Positions 34,801 through 48,800 of a DNA stretch of 64,000 nt are shown one piece after another (position 1 is the stretch's first letter; each line of letters opens with the position of its first letter). Both the position numbers and the translations under genes were made by a program. The stretch covers positions 17,084,458-17,148,457 of the forward strand of contig NC_091096.1 in NCBI RefSeq assembly GCF_024713975.1. Reading direction: 5' to 3'. Source of the stretch: Paralichthys olivaceus. Lineage: Eukaryota > Chordata > Actinopteri > Pleuronectiformes > Paralichthyidae. The notes beneath the pieces are model-generated. The model saw only the letters and a program-made list of their open reading frames with translations. It did no database searches and was not told where the DNA came from.

Positions 34801-37399
34801 GAAGGTTTATATACTGTCTATGCTGAATTTTCACTAATTAGATTTACTAGATTTTATTAGTTTTATCTTCTGTTGCGTGATATTTTTAAATACACATAAC
34901 TGGACATAACATGAGTTAGCCCCATGAGTTAGCCCCACGCTTGTTGTGACCTGCTTTAGAAAACAGTTCTCTGTCATCTAGAAAATGGTAAACTGATATG
35001 GATGTGTGTGGGATTATTCGAGGTTCCTCATTCCCAGGTGGATTTTTGTTTGTTCCCATAGGAGGAAGTTGCTAAGAACTTACTGGCGGAGTTCAATTTG
35101 GGATGTGACGCACATCGCACAGAGCATGTTTATCGTGTTTATGTGTCCACCTTCCTGGGTTTTGGAGGAAATGCAGCACGCCAAAGATATGAGGAAAGCC
35201 TCACCAGAAACACTGCCACTCGAAACAAGTGAGATCCTGTTGTTTCCACATTTCTTTTGTAAATGTTTTGGTGTGTATTCACACTGTATTACTTGATTCT
35301 TTCAGGCTCATGGGTCAGCAGATCGGTGAGACAGCAGAGTCTCCCCTCCTGGACCCTTGTCTGCCCACAGACCTGCAGGATGAGATTGGTTCATCTGCAC
35401 AGAAGCTCCATCTGCGAGGCACAGGAGACTTTGATAAGTGTCGCCAGATTCTCCAGCCGTTCCTCAACCGCACCAATGAGACCCAAACCTCCCTCAGTGG
35501 TATCTACCAGCCAGCCATTGACTACAGCAACAGTCAGTTCTACGGCTTCTCTGAATTCTACTACTGCACAGAGGATGTGCTGCGCATGGGTGGGGATTAT
35601 AATGCTTCAAAATATACACGGGCTGCTAAGGTAAGTGCCACATAGAAAAATAAGTAACTTAGTATTCCCCTAATATTCTCCATCTGACTAGAAAATACAA
35701 TGTTCTTTCTGTTAGAAACATTATTCTCTTGAAGTGCGTGAAGTTAAAATCTGCCACAGCTCATCATCACACTACTGCTTTTTATTTTTCTGTGCCCAAT
35801 TCATACAGTGTTTTCTTTCTTTCTGATTAGCTGATTAGGATTTTGAATCCATCATGCATTTAATATTTTGCGAGGTTATTCATTTACTTACTACACGTGC
35901 AGTAATTTGATTTAGTACAGGGTTAGGCTTGTTATAAACCAATGCTGTTTTGCCCCACCAATTCACCATTCTATGAAAACATATGAATCCCTGATTGGCT
36001 TGTGGAGTGCAATGCTATTGTGGTTTAAATATTCTATATTTTTGAGAGCAGCTTTGGTTAATCTATTATAACTTGTTGATGCCTTGTCACTGGAAACTTT
36101 GCTGATGTTGTGGGTTTATGTTTAACATTTCAGAGTTACTGTGCCACCCAGTGGAAGACTCTGAGAGAGCGCTTTGACTCTGGATTGTATGCGTCACATG
36201 CTGATCTCCACAGACTGAAGTAAGTCATACAGGATTATTCGAAAGCTCAATAAACCACTTGGTCACACCTAAAAAAAACAGATGTCTGGTGATTTGTGCA
36301 AGATTGTTTTAATCAATGGCTTCATGTGTCTGTTTCCAGGTACCAGTGTTTTAAATCAGCATGGATGTATGAGGTATTACACTCAGGCTTCTCTTTCCCA
36401 GCCAATTACAAAAACCTAAAGACAGCGCTGCTGGTCTATGATAAGGAGGTCCAGTGGACTCTTGGCGCTATACTTTACCGAACACGGTTTCTGCCTTTGA
36501 GGTAAGATTCTCAGTCGCTTTAAACAAACTAGGGTCAACTAGTTTTAATGAGCAAAAATAAGAGATCATCCACCTTAAAACTGCTCTTCAGTGTAAGTGC
36601 AGGAGTGATTGTTTGTTTGCCATCGATAACAACACACATTTGAGCATAAGTGAAACAATGACCATTACTTGAGATTGGCTAGTAAAAAGACACTAAGTAT
36701 TATGGTGTACAGAGATGGTGGCTTTTCACTTCTGCATTTGGCAGAACAACATAAATTCAAATTCACTGAAATTCAAATTTCTCTGATCTTTAGCAAAGCG
36801 AATTATAGACAGTGTCTTTTACTCTAAAGATCTTGGTGACTTATTATTACAGCTCTCTTTAAAAAAAAAATATCTTGTGCACCCCGCATACAGAGTCACC
36901 TCAATATAGTCCTCTCAATAAAGGCAAAAAGACCCCAAACATTTCTTTAAAAGATACAAATAAATTCCACATTCTCTTGTGTGTAATCACTAGAGTTGGT
37001 CCTGATGGTTTGGCAGATTTGAGCATCTTGCTTTTGAAATTGAAACCACGCTAAATCAGGATTCTTATCAAATCAAACTATCTTATGTTTTAACACATAG
37101 AAACAAAAAATGTAATGCACATAATCTCTTTGTTGAGAGCTGCTTCGTTTTCTGCCTATTTCAGGGACATCCAACAGGAAAGCCTGAAAGGAGCTCACTC
37201 TCACTGGCGGCACAACTTCTCCTTCCTCAACAACCACTACTTATTCCTGGCTTGTTTCTTCATTGTGCTGTTGTCTATTATGTTGTACCTGATGCGACTC
37301 CGCCGCATCCACCGGCATGCGGCCCAGCGCTGCACCCCCTCCTCCGTACCATGGTTGGAAGAGGGCCTCAGCTCACCCACGCTCCCCATCAACCTCTAA
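31826..37399 (+). CDS. entpd4: Ectonucleoside triphosphate diphosphohydrolase 4
   Basis: This Golgi/lysosomal nucleoside diphosphatase (UDPase, LALP70) hydrolyses UDP and other nucleotides in the lumen. The 12 coding exons are 31826-31833, 31943-32140, 32230-32435, 32578-32728, 33688-33791, 34115-34174, 34363-34517, 35062-35228, 35306-35630, 36134-36219, 36340-36501 and 37165-37399. They give 1857 nt and 618 aa; human has 616. Apyrase conserved regions are visible: ACR1 DCGSSGSR (94-101), ACR2 CTAGMR (178-183), ACR3 EGVYAWIGIN with catalytic Glu222, ACR4 DMGGVSTQIAYE (271-282) and ACR5 YGFSEFYY (429-436). Membrane segments lie at about 33-53 and 566-584, one at each end, as in the family. The opening MGRISFSCLFPASWHFS fixes the 8-nt first coding exon and separates it from ENTPD7. 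Exon 7 has a second possible donor 24 nt upstream. Confidence 0.96.
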
Positions 37400-38213
37400 A
37401 CTATTCGGTACTGAGATTTGGACAAATGAGGGACATTGTTTGTGAGCTCTCAGGCTTGGCTGAGCCAATGTTGGTATTTAATTTATTTTGTTTGACATGA
37501 AAATGTCTTTTTACAATGAATGATCTTGCCTGTCACTCCTTTGTCATTTTTAAAAGGCAGCTGCCTCAATTTGTCTTCTACTTAATTGAAAAAAAAGACA
37601 AACAACGCAGTACTTTTCTCATTAGGGAATCTTCCATACCCAAATAAGTGTCATCTAAACTTTCTCAAAGTTTGACAAAATATACCACAGTGGCATTAAT
37701 TTAATTTTCTCTGTGTGTGTGGGCATTTGCCTTTTCTTTATGCCTTTTATATCTGCATCATCACACGTTTTCTTTTGCCATCTACAGAAACCTCAAATGC
37801 AATATGATTTCTAATTAGTGGAAGGAGCACTTTGTAATGCAGTTAAAAATGAGAAAATTTGAACGCACAGCTACTCTCAGCTGGAATAGTCTTTTTTTGT
37901 GTGCGTGTGTCTATCCCAAATAATTTCTGCCTCTTGTGCAATACATGTCTTGACACTGTTGGGAAATTCTCCAAAACCCATCTGCTCATTTTGTGTGTGG
38001 TATCAATCTCTCTTGAAGCCCAACTGAAATTCTCACGTTGGGTGATCTGACGATCTTGTTGGATGCTGTTGCGTACACTGTTATTTACGTTGGGCTTCAT
38101 TTTCAGAAGCTGTCATATCACTGCTGTGAGGGGACTGTAAATGAGGGCACATTTATTTGTCCCGTTATTTATATGAAAATCGTCTATTGAAACGTTTGCA
38201 CAAATTAATGCGA

Positions 38214-38219
38214 AATAAA
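38214..38219 (+). terminator. entpd4 polyadenylation signal candidate
   Basis: An AATAAA lies about 0.8 kb after the entpd4 stop, the first clear hexamer in that orientation. The intervening stretch is the likely 3' UTR. Confidence 0.45.
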
Positions 38220-40499
38220 TGTTGTCAAATTTCAATTCAGTTATTAAGGTTTCATGGTAAACTTGTCTGGCTGTTTATTTAATGAGGAAGAGATCAGACC
38301 ATAGGGTGTACATGAATCAGACTAAACAAGTGGTGTCTTTCCTTCAACTGAATCTGAAATCTGTGGTTCTCCTAGAATAAACAATAGCTCCACACTGAAA
38401 TGATAAGTTTATCTCCCTTTACTGTAACAAGTTATAGTTGTCATTTGCGTTTGAGTGCTCAAGACAAGGTCATGAGTTGTGAGAATGGGACAAATGAGAT
38501 GCTCAGAATTTACACTGCAAAGCATGTGAGGGTCATCAGCTGTGGAATAAAAATTCTGAATTTAGATGAGAGAGTTTCTTCACCACAGGCCCCTTTAAGT
38601 ATTATTCTGAATGATTTATAATGTTTTTTATCTTGTGTAGTGCAGTGAGAGATCTAAACCTTTGTTTCCTCACCTGTTAGTCACAATATTTGATTTGTAA
38701 ATTGTATTATTCTTTTGAAGAAAGACACTATCAATTATCTTTGCAGCGACTGAGTAGAACCTGATCTATTGGCTATCCTGTGTCACTCACCATTGGCTGA
38801 AACATAAGCTTTGCACACAAAGTGCCCTGGCGAGTCTCTGTGGGTGTGTCGGTGAAGTGAGACACATCAGTGACTCAGCATTATAAGAGCCTGGCATTTT
38901 TAAGATCCTCTTGTTCCAGCAGTGGGGTTAAAGTTGATATTCACATGTTCACAGCTACAGTCAGGGTTGTCAGACTGGCCACCACTTTTTTTCATACACT
39001 ATAATCCACATGATTGAGGTATGTTTAATAAAAGACTAACTATTGGTCCATAATCTTTTGGCCATGAAACAAACCAAGTATTCAATTCAAATCAAATGTA
39101 CAAGTTACAGAACAAGTAAATGTGTGAGTTAATAACTTGACGGTATGGAATGTAGAAGTGTATGAAATATAAGTAGGCCATAGTATCTTCAATGTTTTAA
39201 GTGCAAAAATAAATGTATTTATTTTACTGATGAAGTTGCAATGGATGAGGGGTTACAAACTGTGTCATTGAGTTCACACAGGATGTTTTAATGTGTCCCA
39301 CATGCAGAGGGCATCAAGTATTTACACTTCCCTCACACAGCACATCCAGTGGCAGTCTCTGCATTGTTTGAAAATGGATGTGGAAAAGACAACATGTGCT
39401 CACACACCAGTTAAGAGGGTCACAGGTGAGATGGTTTCCCCCAATTTGTTACTTACTCAAGAAGAACTGTTGTGGTTTCCATGTGGTTTCAGAGAGCCCA
39501 TTTTGGTTCCTCTGTTCCTTTTTCAAATAAGGATGTGATATATAATTGAATTTTCCAGGAAAATTTTCAATAAAAATCTCAGTACAAAATAAGTAGTACC
39601 AAAAGCTGTGGTTAGTTTGAGCACTGGTCCCTGGAACAACGATTACCACGGTAGCTGCTGCATGTGTTTTCATTGAATTTAAACTTATTTTATGCAAAAA
39701 CAACAACCAACCTGCAAAAACACACAACACCTTGTATTTAAAATGTGTACAGACAAATAAATTATTTTATTATATTCTAGTAAGACCCCTTTCGAGTACA
39801 TACAACCCCAGTCGTGGAAAGTGACAAATTACATTCACATAAAAAAATTATTGTCTTTGAGATATTGTGCTATTCTTCTTTGAGAAGTCAATGTTTCCAC
39901 TCTTTTCCCACTTTCTCTTTATATTGGACCAAATGTCAATGAAAATATAAATGTCTTCATGTGTGACACATATGATCATCTCATAAGATAAGACAGTATT
40001 GTTGATTAAATGATATCATTAAAATCAGGCATTATATAAAATAGTCCAATGGGGTTTATAATTAAACAGATGTTCACATGGTGCATCAGTAATGACATTA
40101 TCTTATATTATTAATATTGTTCGGGGGGCTCTTTTGAATTATTTTTATTTTCTTTGTTAATTAATTTCTTGTGGAAGAGCAGATTATATAAGATCATTAT
40201 TATTATGATCCTTTTCATTCAAGATTAGATTTTTGCATTTAAATGGTTTTGTTCTGTCTTTCCTCTTACGTGGCTTAAACTTTGAAGGACTTTTATTTGT
40301 AACAATAATACTACAATGTGTACAGCCTAAGAATCATTGAGTGTGAGGAAAGCACAAAGGGAGATCGATCCTTACTAACGAGCAGATGCTGATAAAGAGA
40401 CCAAACCTACTTATCTGTTGCAGCAGCGCTGTGAGATTACACTTTCTTGTCAAACCCATTGAAACCTCTCGGAGAAGCAGGGACGCGCTGACACTGACA
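38220..40499. other. Intergenic DNA between entpd4 and slc25a37
   Basis: AT-rich with no recognisable gene. A GATA-type text (ctcataagataagacag) lies near 39980-39996, upstream of slc25a37; its relevance is unknown. Short open frames have no family features. Confidence 0.5.
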
Positions 40500-40755
40500 C
40501 AACCAGCGTCAGAGGAATTGACCACGGAAAAACTTCCGATTGGCCGCCTCAAAGCGATGGCCCGCCCTTTTGCTGAAAATCCGCAGCGCGATTGGTCCAT
40601 GTTGGCCGGAGACGCGCCCCCCTCGGCTGCCAACGTCACGCCCAGGGCAGTGGAGCTGCGGTGCGCGCGGTGATGTTGTGGTTGTCCACGCCGCCGCCGA
40701 CACCTTTCCGAGCACGATCCCGCACCTCAGAGCCCGCAGCGAGAGCTCACCCCGC
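40500..40755 (+). promoter_or_regulatory. slc25a37 CpG-rich promoter
   Basis: A CpG-dense block lies directly above the start codon, with two inverted CCAAT boxes: cgattggccgcc near 40538 and gcgattggtcc near 40589. No TATA box was seen. The exact transcription start cannot be read from the sequence. Confidence 0.55.
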
Positions 40756-43700
40756 ATGGAGCTGAGCTCGGAGCGTGCGGCGGCAGCGCTGGAGATGCCG
40801 CAGAGCCAGAAAGACGACGGGCCTTTTAACAGCGACAGCGACGGCGACTACGAGAGCTTGCCGCCTCATGTCTCGGTGGCGACCCACATGACAGCGGGAG
40901 CCGTGGCTGGCATCCTGGAGCACACGGTGATGTACCCCGTGGACTCCGTCAAGGTAACACCCACCGGGTGAACCCCGCTCGCCCCGCCGCCACAGCTCCG
41001 TCACCAACGGGCTACAACATCGCTGCTAACCGCACACATGCTCCGCAGCCGACTGCTAACGAGCGTTAGCTTTAAAACAGCTGCTCATCACACAGCAGCT
41101 AGCCACGCTGTTAGCTAATTCAAGCTCGTCAGTCTGCTTTTACTAACTAATTAAGCTCGCTAGCATAAATGAAACCACGAGTAAAACACCGCGTGTCAGC
41201 CCGACACAGAGAGAACTAACAGTTGTACTCATTTACACGGCTCTCCATGTGTAATTATTAACTTTGCTAACATAGTGAGTGGGTTGAGCGCCCACTGTAA
41301 CCTCACCGCTGTCACTCCTAAGTTAGCAAGGTCAGAACCAAGTTATGGACGTTTACGTTTTTCATCGTTAGCTCCTCTTTAGCTCTCCCTCTTTCTGTTC
41401 AGTCTCGGCTGTAGTTCACAGAACTGAGCGAGTTGTCCACACTTCGTTACTGCTGTGAGGATAAGTGAAGGTCAAGAAGGTGGCGTGGCAGTAACTTGTG
41501 TCTAAATGCCTTTAAATTCAAATCCACAGTCTTACTGCCACAGCGATGCTGCCCCTCATAAAAGCTTAACTTTATCTTTTTACTGTGTTGCTTCACTCCC
41601 GTGTGTAGTTGCGAAACATAGTGGCCACTCACTGATGCCCAGATGACTCATTAACTTAAAACAACTCTGCCAATTAAACATATCTTTATTTACTTTCACA
41701 GGAGTACTCTAATAAATCAATACAAAGATTTAGATTTGTTGTATTTACAGGATTTAGCTTTGTGATTGCTCAACATTTGCCCATGAATCAAAATGCAGCT
41801 CAGCCTCTAACCAGATACTAAACATCAGCAAACTGTATATACAAAATAATACAATACAATTAATAATATAATATATTCAATATCTAAAATTAACAACAAT
41901 CCAATATATAAAATGCCCACTTTAAGTGATTGGGGTTTTTCTGTGTTTTGGTAGTGAGCATTTAATGCAGTACACTGTAGAGCTGAAACAATTGATTATA
42001 GATAAATTGGTTAGTGGATTAAAATGAATCTTGCAGCTGTCTGTCATTTTTAAAGTAATTGTTAACTTAATATCTTTGGGTTTTGGACTTGACCTGTTAA
42101 ACTTGACACTGTTAAATTGATGAACCAAAAAAGGATCCAAAGAATGAATTGTTATGAATCAACTTGGCCGCTCCAGCCTTAATACACGGTACAAATAAAA
42201 CATGGTTTAGATATATCATTGAGGACTTCTGTCTTCTTTCTTCATTTTATGTAGTTCCTAAATACTGAAAACAATGATCATACCATGGTTCTCTGTTACT
42301 CACATTAGTAACAAGGTAGAGAAAATTTGATATTGAGCAAATTTTCATAAGAAAGTAAGTTATGTTACACGTTAATGGCTGAAACTTGCTATAAAAAGAG
42401 CTGCACATCAAGTCGCAAAGATGCTATGAGTCACTGCCCACATGCATTTTTGTGTGTACAAATATTTGGCAGGAATCACACAAAATCATAAACATTCAAT
42501 CCTTCTCACTCCAGCTCTTTGTGTGGCTGGTATTGGAATGAACTAGTTCACCAATGAGTGCCATCTTGAATTGAGACGCAGTCGATGAAGTTAAATGACT
42601 AAAAGAAATGGTTAAAAATTGGCCTGTGTCTGCAAAGTAAATCTTTAACTGTTGGGCTGATTGTGATCCTTGCCCCTGAAATCCTCTCTCTTCTGCTCAA
42701 CTACTGTTTTCTAACAATGTGGTGTTGTTGTGATAATTTGGTATGCGGCTCTACTCAACATTAATCTCGATGTGGCACAGAAAACTGCAAACCTACTGCA
42801 AGGAAAAGAAGTCTTTATATCCTTTTTTGCTTCATAGTCTTGACAACTGACAGTTAACTTATGTTTATTAGTACTGTTATTACTATTAAGTTAACTTAAC
42901 TTCATTAAGTGCTTCTTATGAAAATAGACATTATTATACAAACCACTGTTGTCATTTCCTCCTGAGATTTCTCTGCACTTTTCAGCTGTTTGATCAGTGT
43001 GTGTCTGGCATTGAAACATAGCCTGTTTTGAAATATCGGTGGATCTAAACTGATGAAATCCCTACTCATGGTTCCTTTTTTTCTTTTCAGAGACACAATA
43101 TCTGCATATGTTTTCAGCAGTAGATGCAAAACTAAGAGTCTGTGTATTAAGTAATGAATTGAAGTTGCGAAGTCTCGCCTCAAACTTGAGATGAGTTTAG
43201 CTGAATAATTGTTTTAAATAATTTCAGAGCTCATTGAATATGACAACAATCTACTTAGTGTATCTTTCAGCCTCCCATGCAGGCCGAGACACCGCTCAGA
43301 CTCAGGGAGTAGCCCATGTGAATGCTAGGAGGGGGATCTTATCAATGTTGTGCACATGTGGAATCAGCCTCACACAGCGAAGGGCGTGTGTGTGCACTCA
43401 ATCTTTTGTTGTATTGATTAGTAAACGTCCAAAGAACCACAACTGCCAAAAGTGAATTATAAAGATAGGACACAGAGTGATGTCAGAGGTGAGAGCGCAT
43501 CCTTTTAAGGATGAGTAAATGGATACTCTGGTGTTTGCCACCTGTTTTGTTACCTCAGTTGACTGTTACATTGATGTTAAAGGCATCTTGATACATGAAC
43601 AATCTAAGTACTCTATCTTCAGGTTAAACCTTCCCTAACATGAACCAATTTTTACTTGTTTTACCTTTACTATGACCTATCATCTTTTTCATGATTCTCT

Positions 43701-46346
43701 TTCACGAATTTGTATTTCGTTTCAAGTTTCAGGTTAATCTCATGTGTGGTAATCATAAAGTGCAATCAAGTGCCTGAGTTCAAATGATTTAAAAATAAAA
43801 AAAACCATAATAATAACAGGCATACTAAATACTGCAGTTTAAAAAAAATTTCAGAGACTATTGTTATTTTTGTGTCGTTAAAGTGGATGCATGTCTTATC
43901 ACATCAGAACTTCTGTACAATCACCGTCTGATGATAAAGTTTGAACTGGCAGGTTACTGTGTCCCCAGCATAATTTCAGCTTCAGATTAGCTGTAACATT
44001 AAATTATAGTGTCATGTTCAATTAGTTTTATTTGTCAACTACTTCATTGAAAGGTGCATATAAAATGAATATTAATGCATCTGTCCTGGGCAGAGTTGTG
44101 TAATAATGTAGTTCTGAGTTTAGTCACAATAACCAAAAATGTAAACTATGCTACCAGGTTTTGTGTGACCCAAGGTTCCAAAAATGCTTATTAAACGGAA
44201 ATGTAATTGATACTTCATTGTCAAGCCAAAGGAAGGAAACGCATGGGAACATGCTGGGGAAGATAGACTCGGCCTATCTCCTGAGTCAGCCCCAGATCTC
44301 CTCGCAAATAAAAACATGCTTTGTGCTGGCCAGATAACTTGGCATGGTGGAGTAAAACAAGGAGCTGCCACCGCCCGTACCCCCACCACACACACACCAG
44401 CCTTGTGAGAGACACACACCACTCTGACAGGAACCTCACTGCTGCCAAGAGCACTCACTGTCAGAACAATGTGACAGTCTTAAAAGGAACAATGCATCAA
44501 GAAATGGTGATTGGGATGATACCAGGTGTCCACTTTGAAGCCAGCCACAGCATTCATGCTGGACATTAACATCAGCACTTGTTAACCAATCCAACCATGC
44601 TGCGACCATTGATGAGCAGTGGTTAAAATATCGGTTTGTTTTTGCAGACAAGGATGCAGAGCCTGCAGCCGGACCGGAACGCACAGTACAGAAGTGTTTA
44701 TGAGGCTCTGAAACGGATCATTCAGACAGAGGGGATCTTCAGGCCTCTGAGGGGCCTCAACATCACCATGATGGGAGCGGGGCCGGCCCATGCCCTCTAC
44801 TTCGCCTGCTACGAGCGGGTCAAACGCTCACTAAGTGACGTCATTCAGAGGGGAGGCAACAGCCATTTAGCCAACGGTATGAGTTCCCACGTCTTTACAC
44901 AAATCACTTGGCTGTCGTACTAACTGTTGTGCACTAGGCTGAGCAGCAAGGCCAGGAGGAGGAGGGTTAGGATAATGCCTGTTAATGCTGTTTCCTGTTT
45001 GGAATGGCAAGGACAAAGCCAAAATCCTAACATGCGATCTAGGATGTGTGGGTACAAGCTGTTTTCTAGCATGTAGAAAAAAAAAGAAGAAGAAAAACCA
45101 ATGAAAATAAGGAACATATATTTCAACAAAGTTGATCCAGTTTGTTTTGTTTGTTGTTATAGTTCTGTGACTGGATCAGAGTTGACAACACTGGTTTATG
45201 TTTAACAGGTATGGCAGGTAGTGTGGCCACTGTGCTCCATGATGCAGTCATGAATCCAGCTGAAGGTAAGAAGAAAAAGTCCAAGTTCTTGGTGGGTGGC
45301 TCGCTGCTGCAGCTGTTAGAACTGTTCTGACAGGAACATTCTAATAATGCAGCTTCCAGCTACCTCCCACAGGCTGGAATAGTATGTTGGCCTTAGTTTG
45401 CGTCTTTAAATTTCCCGTGGGTGTGAACGATTGTACGTCACTATGAGAGAGCCCTGTCATTGACTGATGAACTGTTCAGGTTGGAACATGCCTCTTTCCT
45501 ATCGCTGCTAGGATTGTTTTATATTCCCCCATGACCTTCTAAAGATTCAGTGATTGGTATTATTAGTATTATTAAAGGATATTGGTGACAATATTGTAAT
45601 TTTCTTAATGTCAAAAAACCCCATGAATAATTTCTGTATCTAATGTCTGATATACTGTATTTTTCTCTTCCATAGAACTCTATTGTTGTCCAAAAATATC
45701 AATGAGCTACACTGGCTGACTTGCTCCTTTATCCCTTAATTGCCAAACTTATTCTACTGGTGTTTGAGATATTTGTTTTATTTTTTAAGCAGCGTGTTAA
45801 AGTAAAGTGCATTTTTAAACACTGTTCTCTGTTTCCTCCCATCACTCAGTGATAAAGCAGCGGATGCAAATGTACAACTCTCCATATCGAGGACTTTGGG
45901 ACTGTGTTCAAACAATAACACGGACCGAGGGCATCGGAGCGTTCTACCGCAGCTACAGCACGCAGCTGACCATGAACATCCCCTTCCAGGCTGTTCATTT
46001 CATCACCTATGAGCTGATGCAGGAACAGTTAAACCCCCACAGACATTACCACCCCGGCAGCCACATAGTGTCGGGAGCAGCGGCCGGAGCCATCTCTGCA
46101 GCGATAACTACTCCGCTCGACGTTTGTAAAACGCTGCTCAACACACAAGAGAATGTAGCACTGAACTCCATGAAAATCAGCGGCCACTTAACAGGAATGG
46201 CTAACACCTTCAGGACAGTGTACCGGCTTGGTGGAATGGCAGCCTTCTTCAAAGGGGTCCAAGCAAGGGTTATATACCAGATGCCCTCCACCGCCATCGC
46301 CTGGTCCGTGTATGAGTTCTTCAAGTACTTCCTGACGAAACAGTAG
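40756..46346 (+). CDS. slc25a37: Mitoferrin-1, mitochondrial iron carrier
   Basis: This inner-membrane carrier imports iron into mitochondria for haem and Fe-S synthesis in developing red cells; the zebrafish mutant is frascati. The coding exons are 40756-40953, 44648-44876, 45209-45265 and 45850-46346, totalling 981 nt and 326 aa. The three carrier repeats each show the family signature: PVDSVK (61-66), PAEVIK (159-164) and PLDVCK (250-255). Mitoferrin-typical text includes [30 protein letters not shown] and [16 protein letters not shown]. The end [10 protein letters not shown] is shorter than human by a short tail. The N-terminus ([16 protein letters not shown]) has an acidic stretch before the first helix. 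Intron 1 is about 3.7 kb. The start was chosen because it matches the MEL start of mammalian mitoferrin and follows the CpG promoter. Confidence 0.95.
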
Positions 46347-48800
46347 CTGGAACAAGAGGCAGGACCTGCTGTCATGGAAAATGTGTTGGAGCAACCCACA
46401 CCTAGACTGATGAAAGACTTTCCCCACCTGAAGCTGTGTGAACTCAATGTATCGTTTCCACTGTGGAGGAAATAACATCAGTAGTTGTCTCACAGGGGAG
46501 TCACTGTGGTCGAGGTGTGGCAGAGGACGACACTTGATATTTCTCATTTACTCAAGTCTGTGTGTGTTTTTGAGTTAGGATGACGTTGCACAAGGAGGAG
46601 ATGACTATTGTTAGTGTGTCATCTTCTTCCTCCTCCTCTCCACGGTCCCATCAACCACAACTCTCCAGTCTCATGTGCTGACCATTTAATGAAGTTGTCC
46701 TGAAAGATGTTTATAGTTCTTAATATTGGAACTTTCTTATTTATTTTGTTAGCTTTCCGCAGCTTGTGTTTTAAGGATGTTTGTTTTGTTTCATGGAGTA
46801 TTTATAAAGAACCATTACAACACATTCCTTATTTCCACTCCACAGTGGAAAGTACATCAGCGCTTTTAAAGTGCCTCATAAATATTAAATGCTCTTTTGC
46901 TTTTTCCATCTTATGCACTTGATTTTGAAATCTTTCCACATTTTATTTTTGTTTGGTCCAAGGCTTATCAGAATAAGATAAGATTACAATCTTATTGTGG
47001 CTCTTTGTCATAAATGGTCAAATTTTTCAACATCTGAACAGGCTTAACCGGTTGATGTGTAAAATACCATGTTTTCCCCCTGAGAGACTCCTCTCAGGGT
47101 CAAGATGTGTAGGCCGTAACGGTCTGTTATTTTATTTGCCTTGTTGAAGTGAAGTACTAAAACACTCCTGAATCACGCACAATAACGTTACTTCCAGAAA
47201 GAAGGCAGCTTTTTCATATGTATTCAAACACGTGAATATATATTTTAGGGTGACTATTTCTGAGAAACTTCATTATGCAGGTCCACAGGTGGATCAAATA
47301 CGGCTGTTACTTGATCTGGCGGTAATATCTCGTGCATTTATACTGTGATGTTTATATGTATAAATAATAATGACCTTTCAAGGTTGTAGATTGTATATAA
47401 AATATTTTTCAGAGTATAAGTTTAGCTGAAAGTTAAAATTCACACTTGCTGCAATTCAAACTTCATGTGATTGAATTTGATTTTAAAAACGGACCAGTGA
47501 AGTCAGGCGCTCTCGTTTCCATGAGGTCTGATCAGCTGGTGAGCAGGCAGCATCATTCCTTTTATTTTCGTCCTGTTGTATTTACATATTTCCTGTGTGC
47601 TCACTGCTCTCTCCAGCCTATTGTCTATTTTTGATAAAGTAATCAGGACATTCCTCCAGATATTGATGTGATCCAGCAAGTGGCCAGATTTATTTGTTTT
47701 TAATTATGGAGGTTTTTTTCTGTCTTACTCTGGAAAAGTTCAGAGAGTTTGTCAGATTCCAGTGGAGTCACGAACCCGTTAGCAACAGATTCTTCTTGCT
47801 TGTACACTTGGGTAATTATTAATATACCAAAGACATGCATTCTATTCTACACATCACATTTCGAACATGTAGTCATGATGCTGTGTGCCTGCCTGCTGTG
47901 AATTGTTATTCCACCTTCACCCCCACATATAGTAGCTTCCACTCAGTTAGATTCTTCATTATCTTTCTTTATTGTTTTGGAACTTGTTGAAGAGAAAGAA
48001 ACATCTTTTCTTCCTTGACATTTTTCATTGTCCTCTGACAAGTTTCAATAACGATTCAAAACGTTTAGCAAAAGCAGTTAACTGTGAAAAATCATTGATA
48101 TTTTGGAAAGATTTCAGTGAGTTTGGGAAATTACATTGTGAGCTAATTATGGACTGATTATTTCTTTTAGACTAGGCTATATAAACCGCTTATATTGTTC
48201 CTAGTTACGTGTGCAATATGAATTTCACATGAAAGGATAAGATGTTAAACTTGAATATAAAAGTGGATTCAGTAGCATTTAGCTTCATGCAGCTGTTCTA
48301 TTCTCCTTAAAGCATCTAATCACAGTTACAGCGCATTTATCCACATTGTGTTTTCACAGTTGGGTCCACTGACAAACATCAACTCATCCAATGCTAATCA
48401 CATGATAAACAAAATAACAATTCAGTCTGAATACATTTTGATTTATTGCTTTATACTTGTATTTAATGCTGCATTATTCCTTTGAGGTGTTGGTGCAGAA
48501 TAGAGAATTATTATTCTACAATTGTGTGTCCATGTTCTTTTAACATGTTAAATCAGTGTTTCTCATGTATATCTCTACATCTTAAAGAAGACAGGAGAAC
48601 TCGTATTCTATGTGGGGATTTTCATGATGTAAATATTTATACGCTAATTACGCACAAGTGATTTGAAATGGGAGCTGGGAGTGGTTTTTTTTTCTGCTGA
48701 GTGCCATCTCCAGAGGAGGAGTGCTTAAAAGTTTGACCATGCAAATATGAAATGATTGTAATAATGCTGCTACAGTATGTATCACTGGAGCTGAAATAAA
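46347..48800 (+). other. Probable long 3' UTR of slc25a37
   Basis: After the stop there is no coding signal. The best AATAAA candidate is at 48795-48800 (ctgaaataaacaag), which would make a 3' UTR of about 2.4 kb. Nearer weak signals cannot be excluded. An aataagataagattacaatc-type text at 46973-46997 can fold into a short hairpin with 8-bp arms. Confidence 0.35.
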
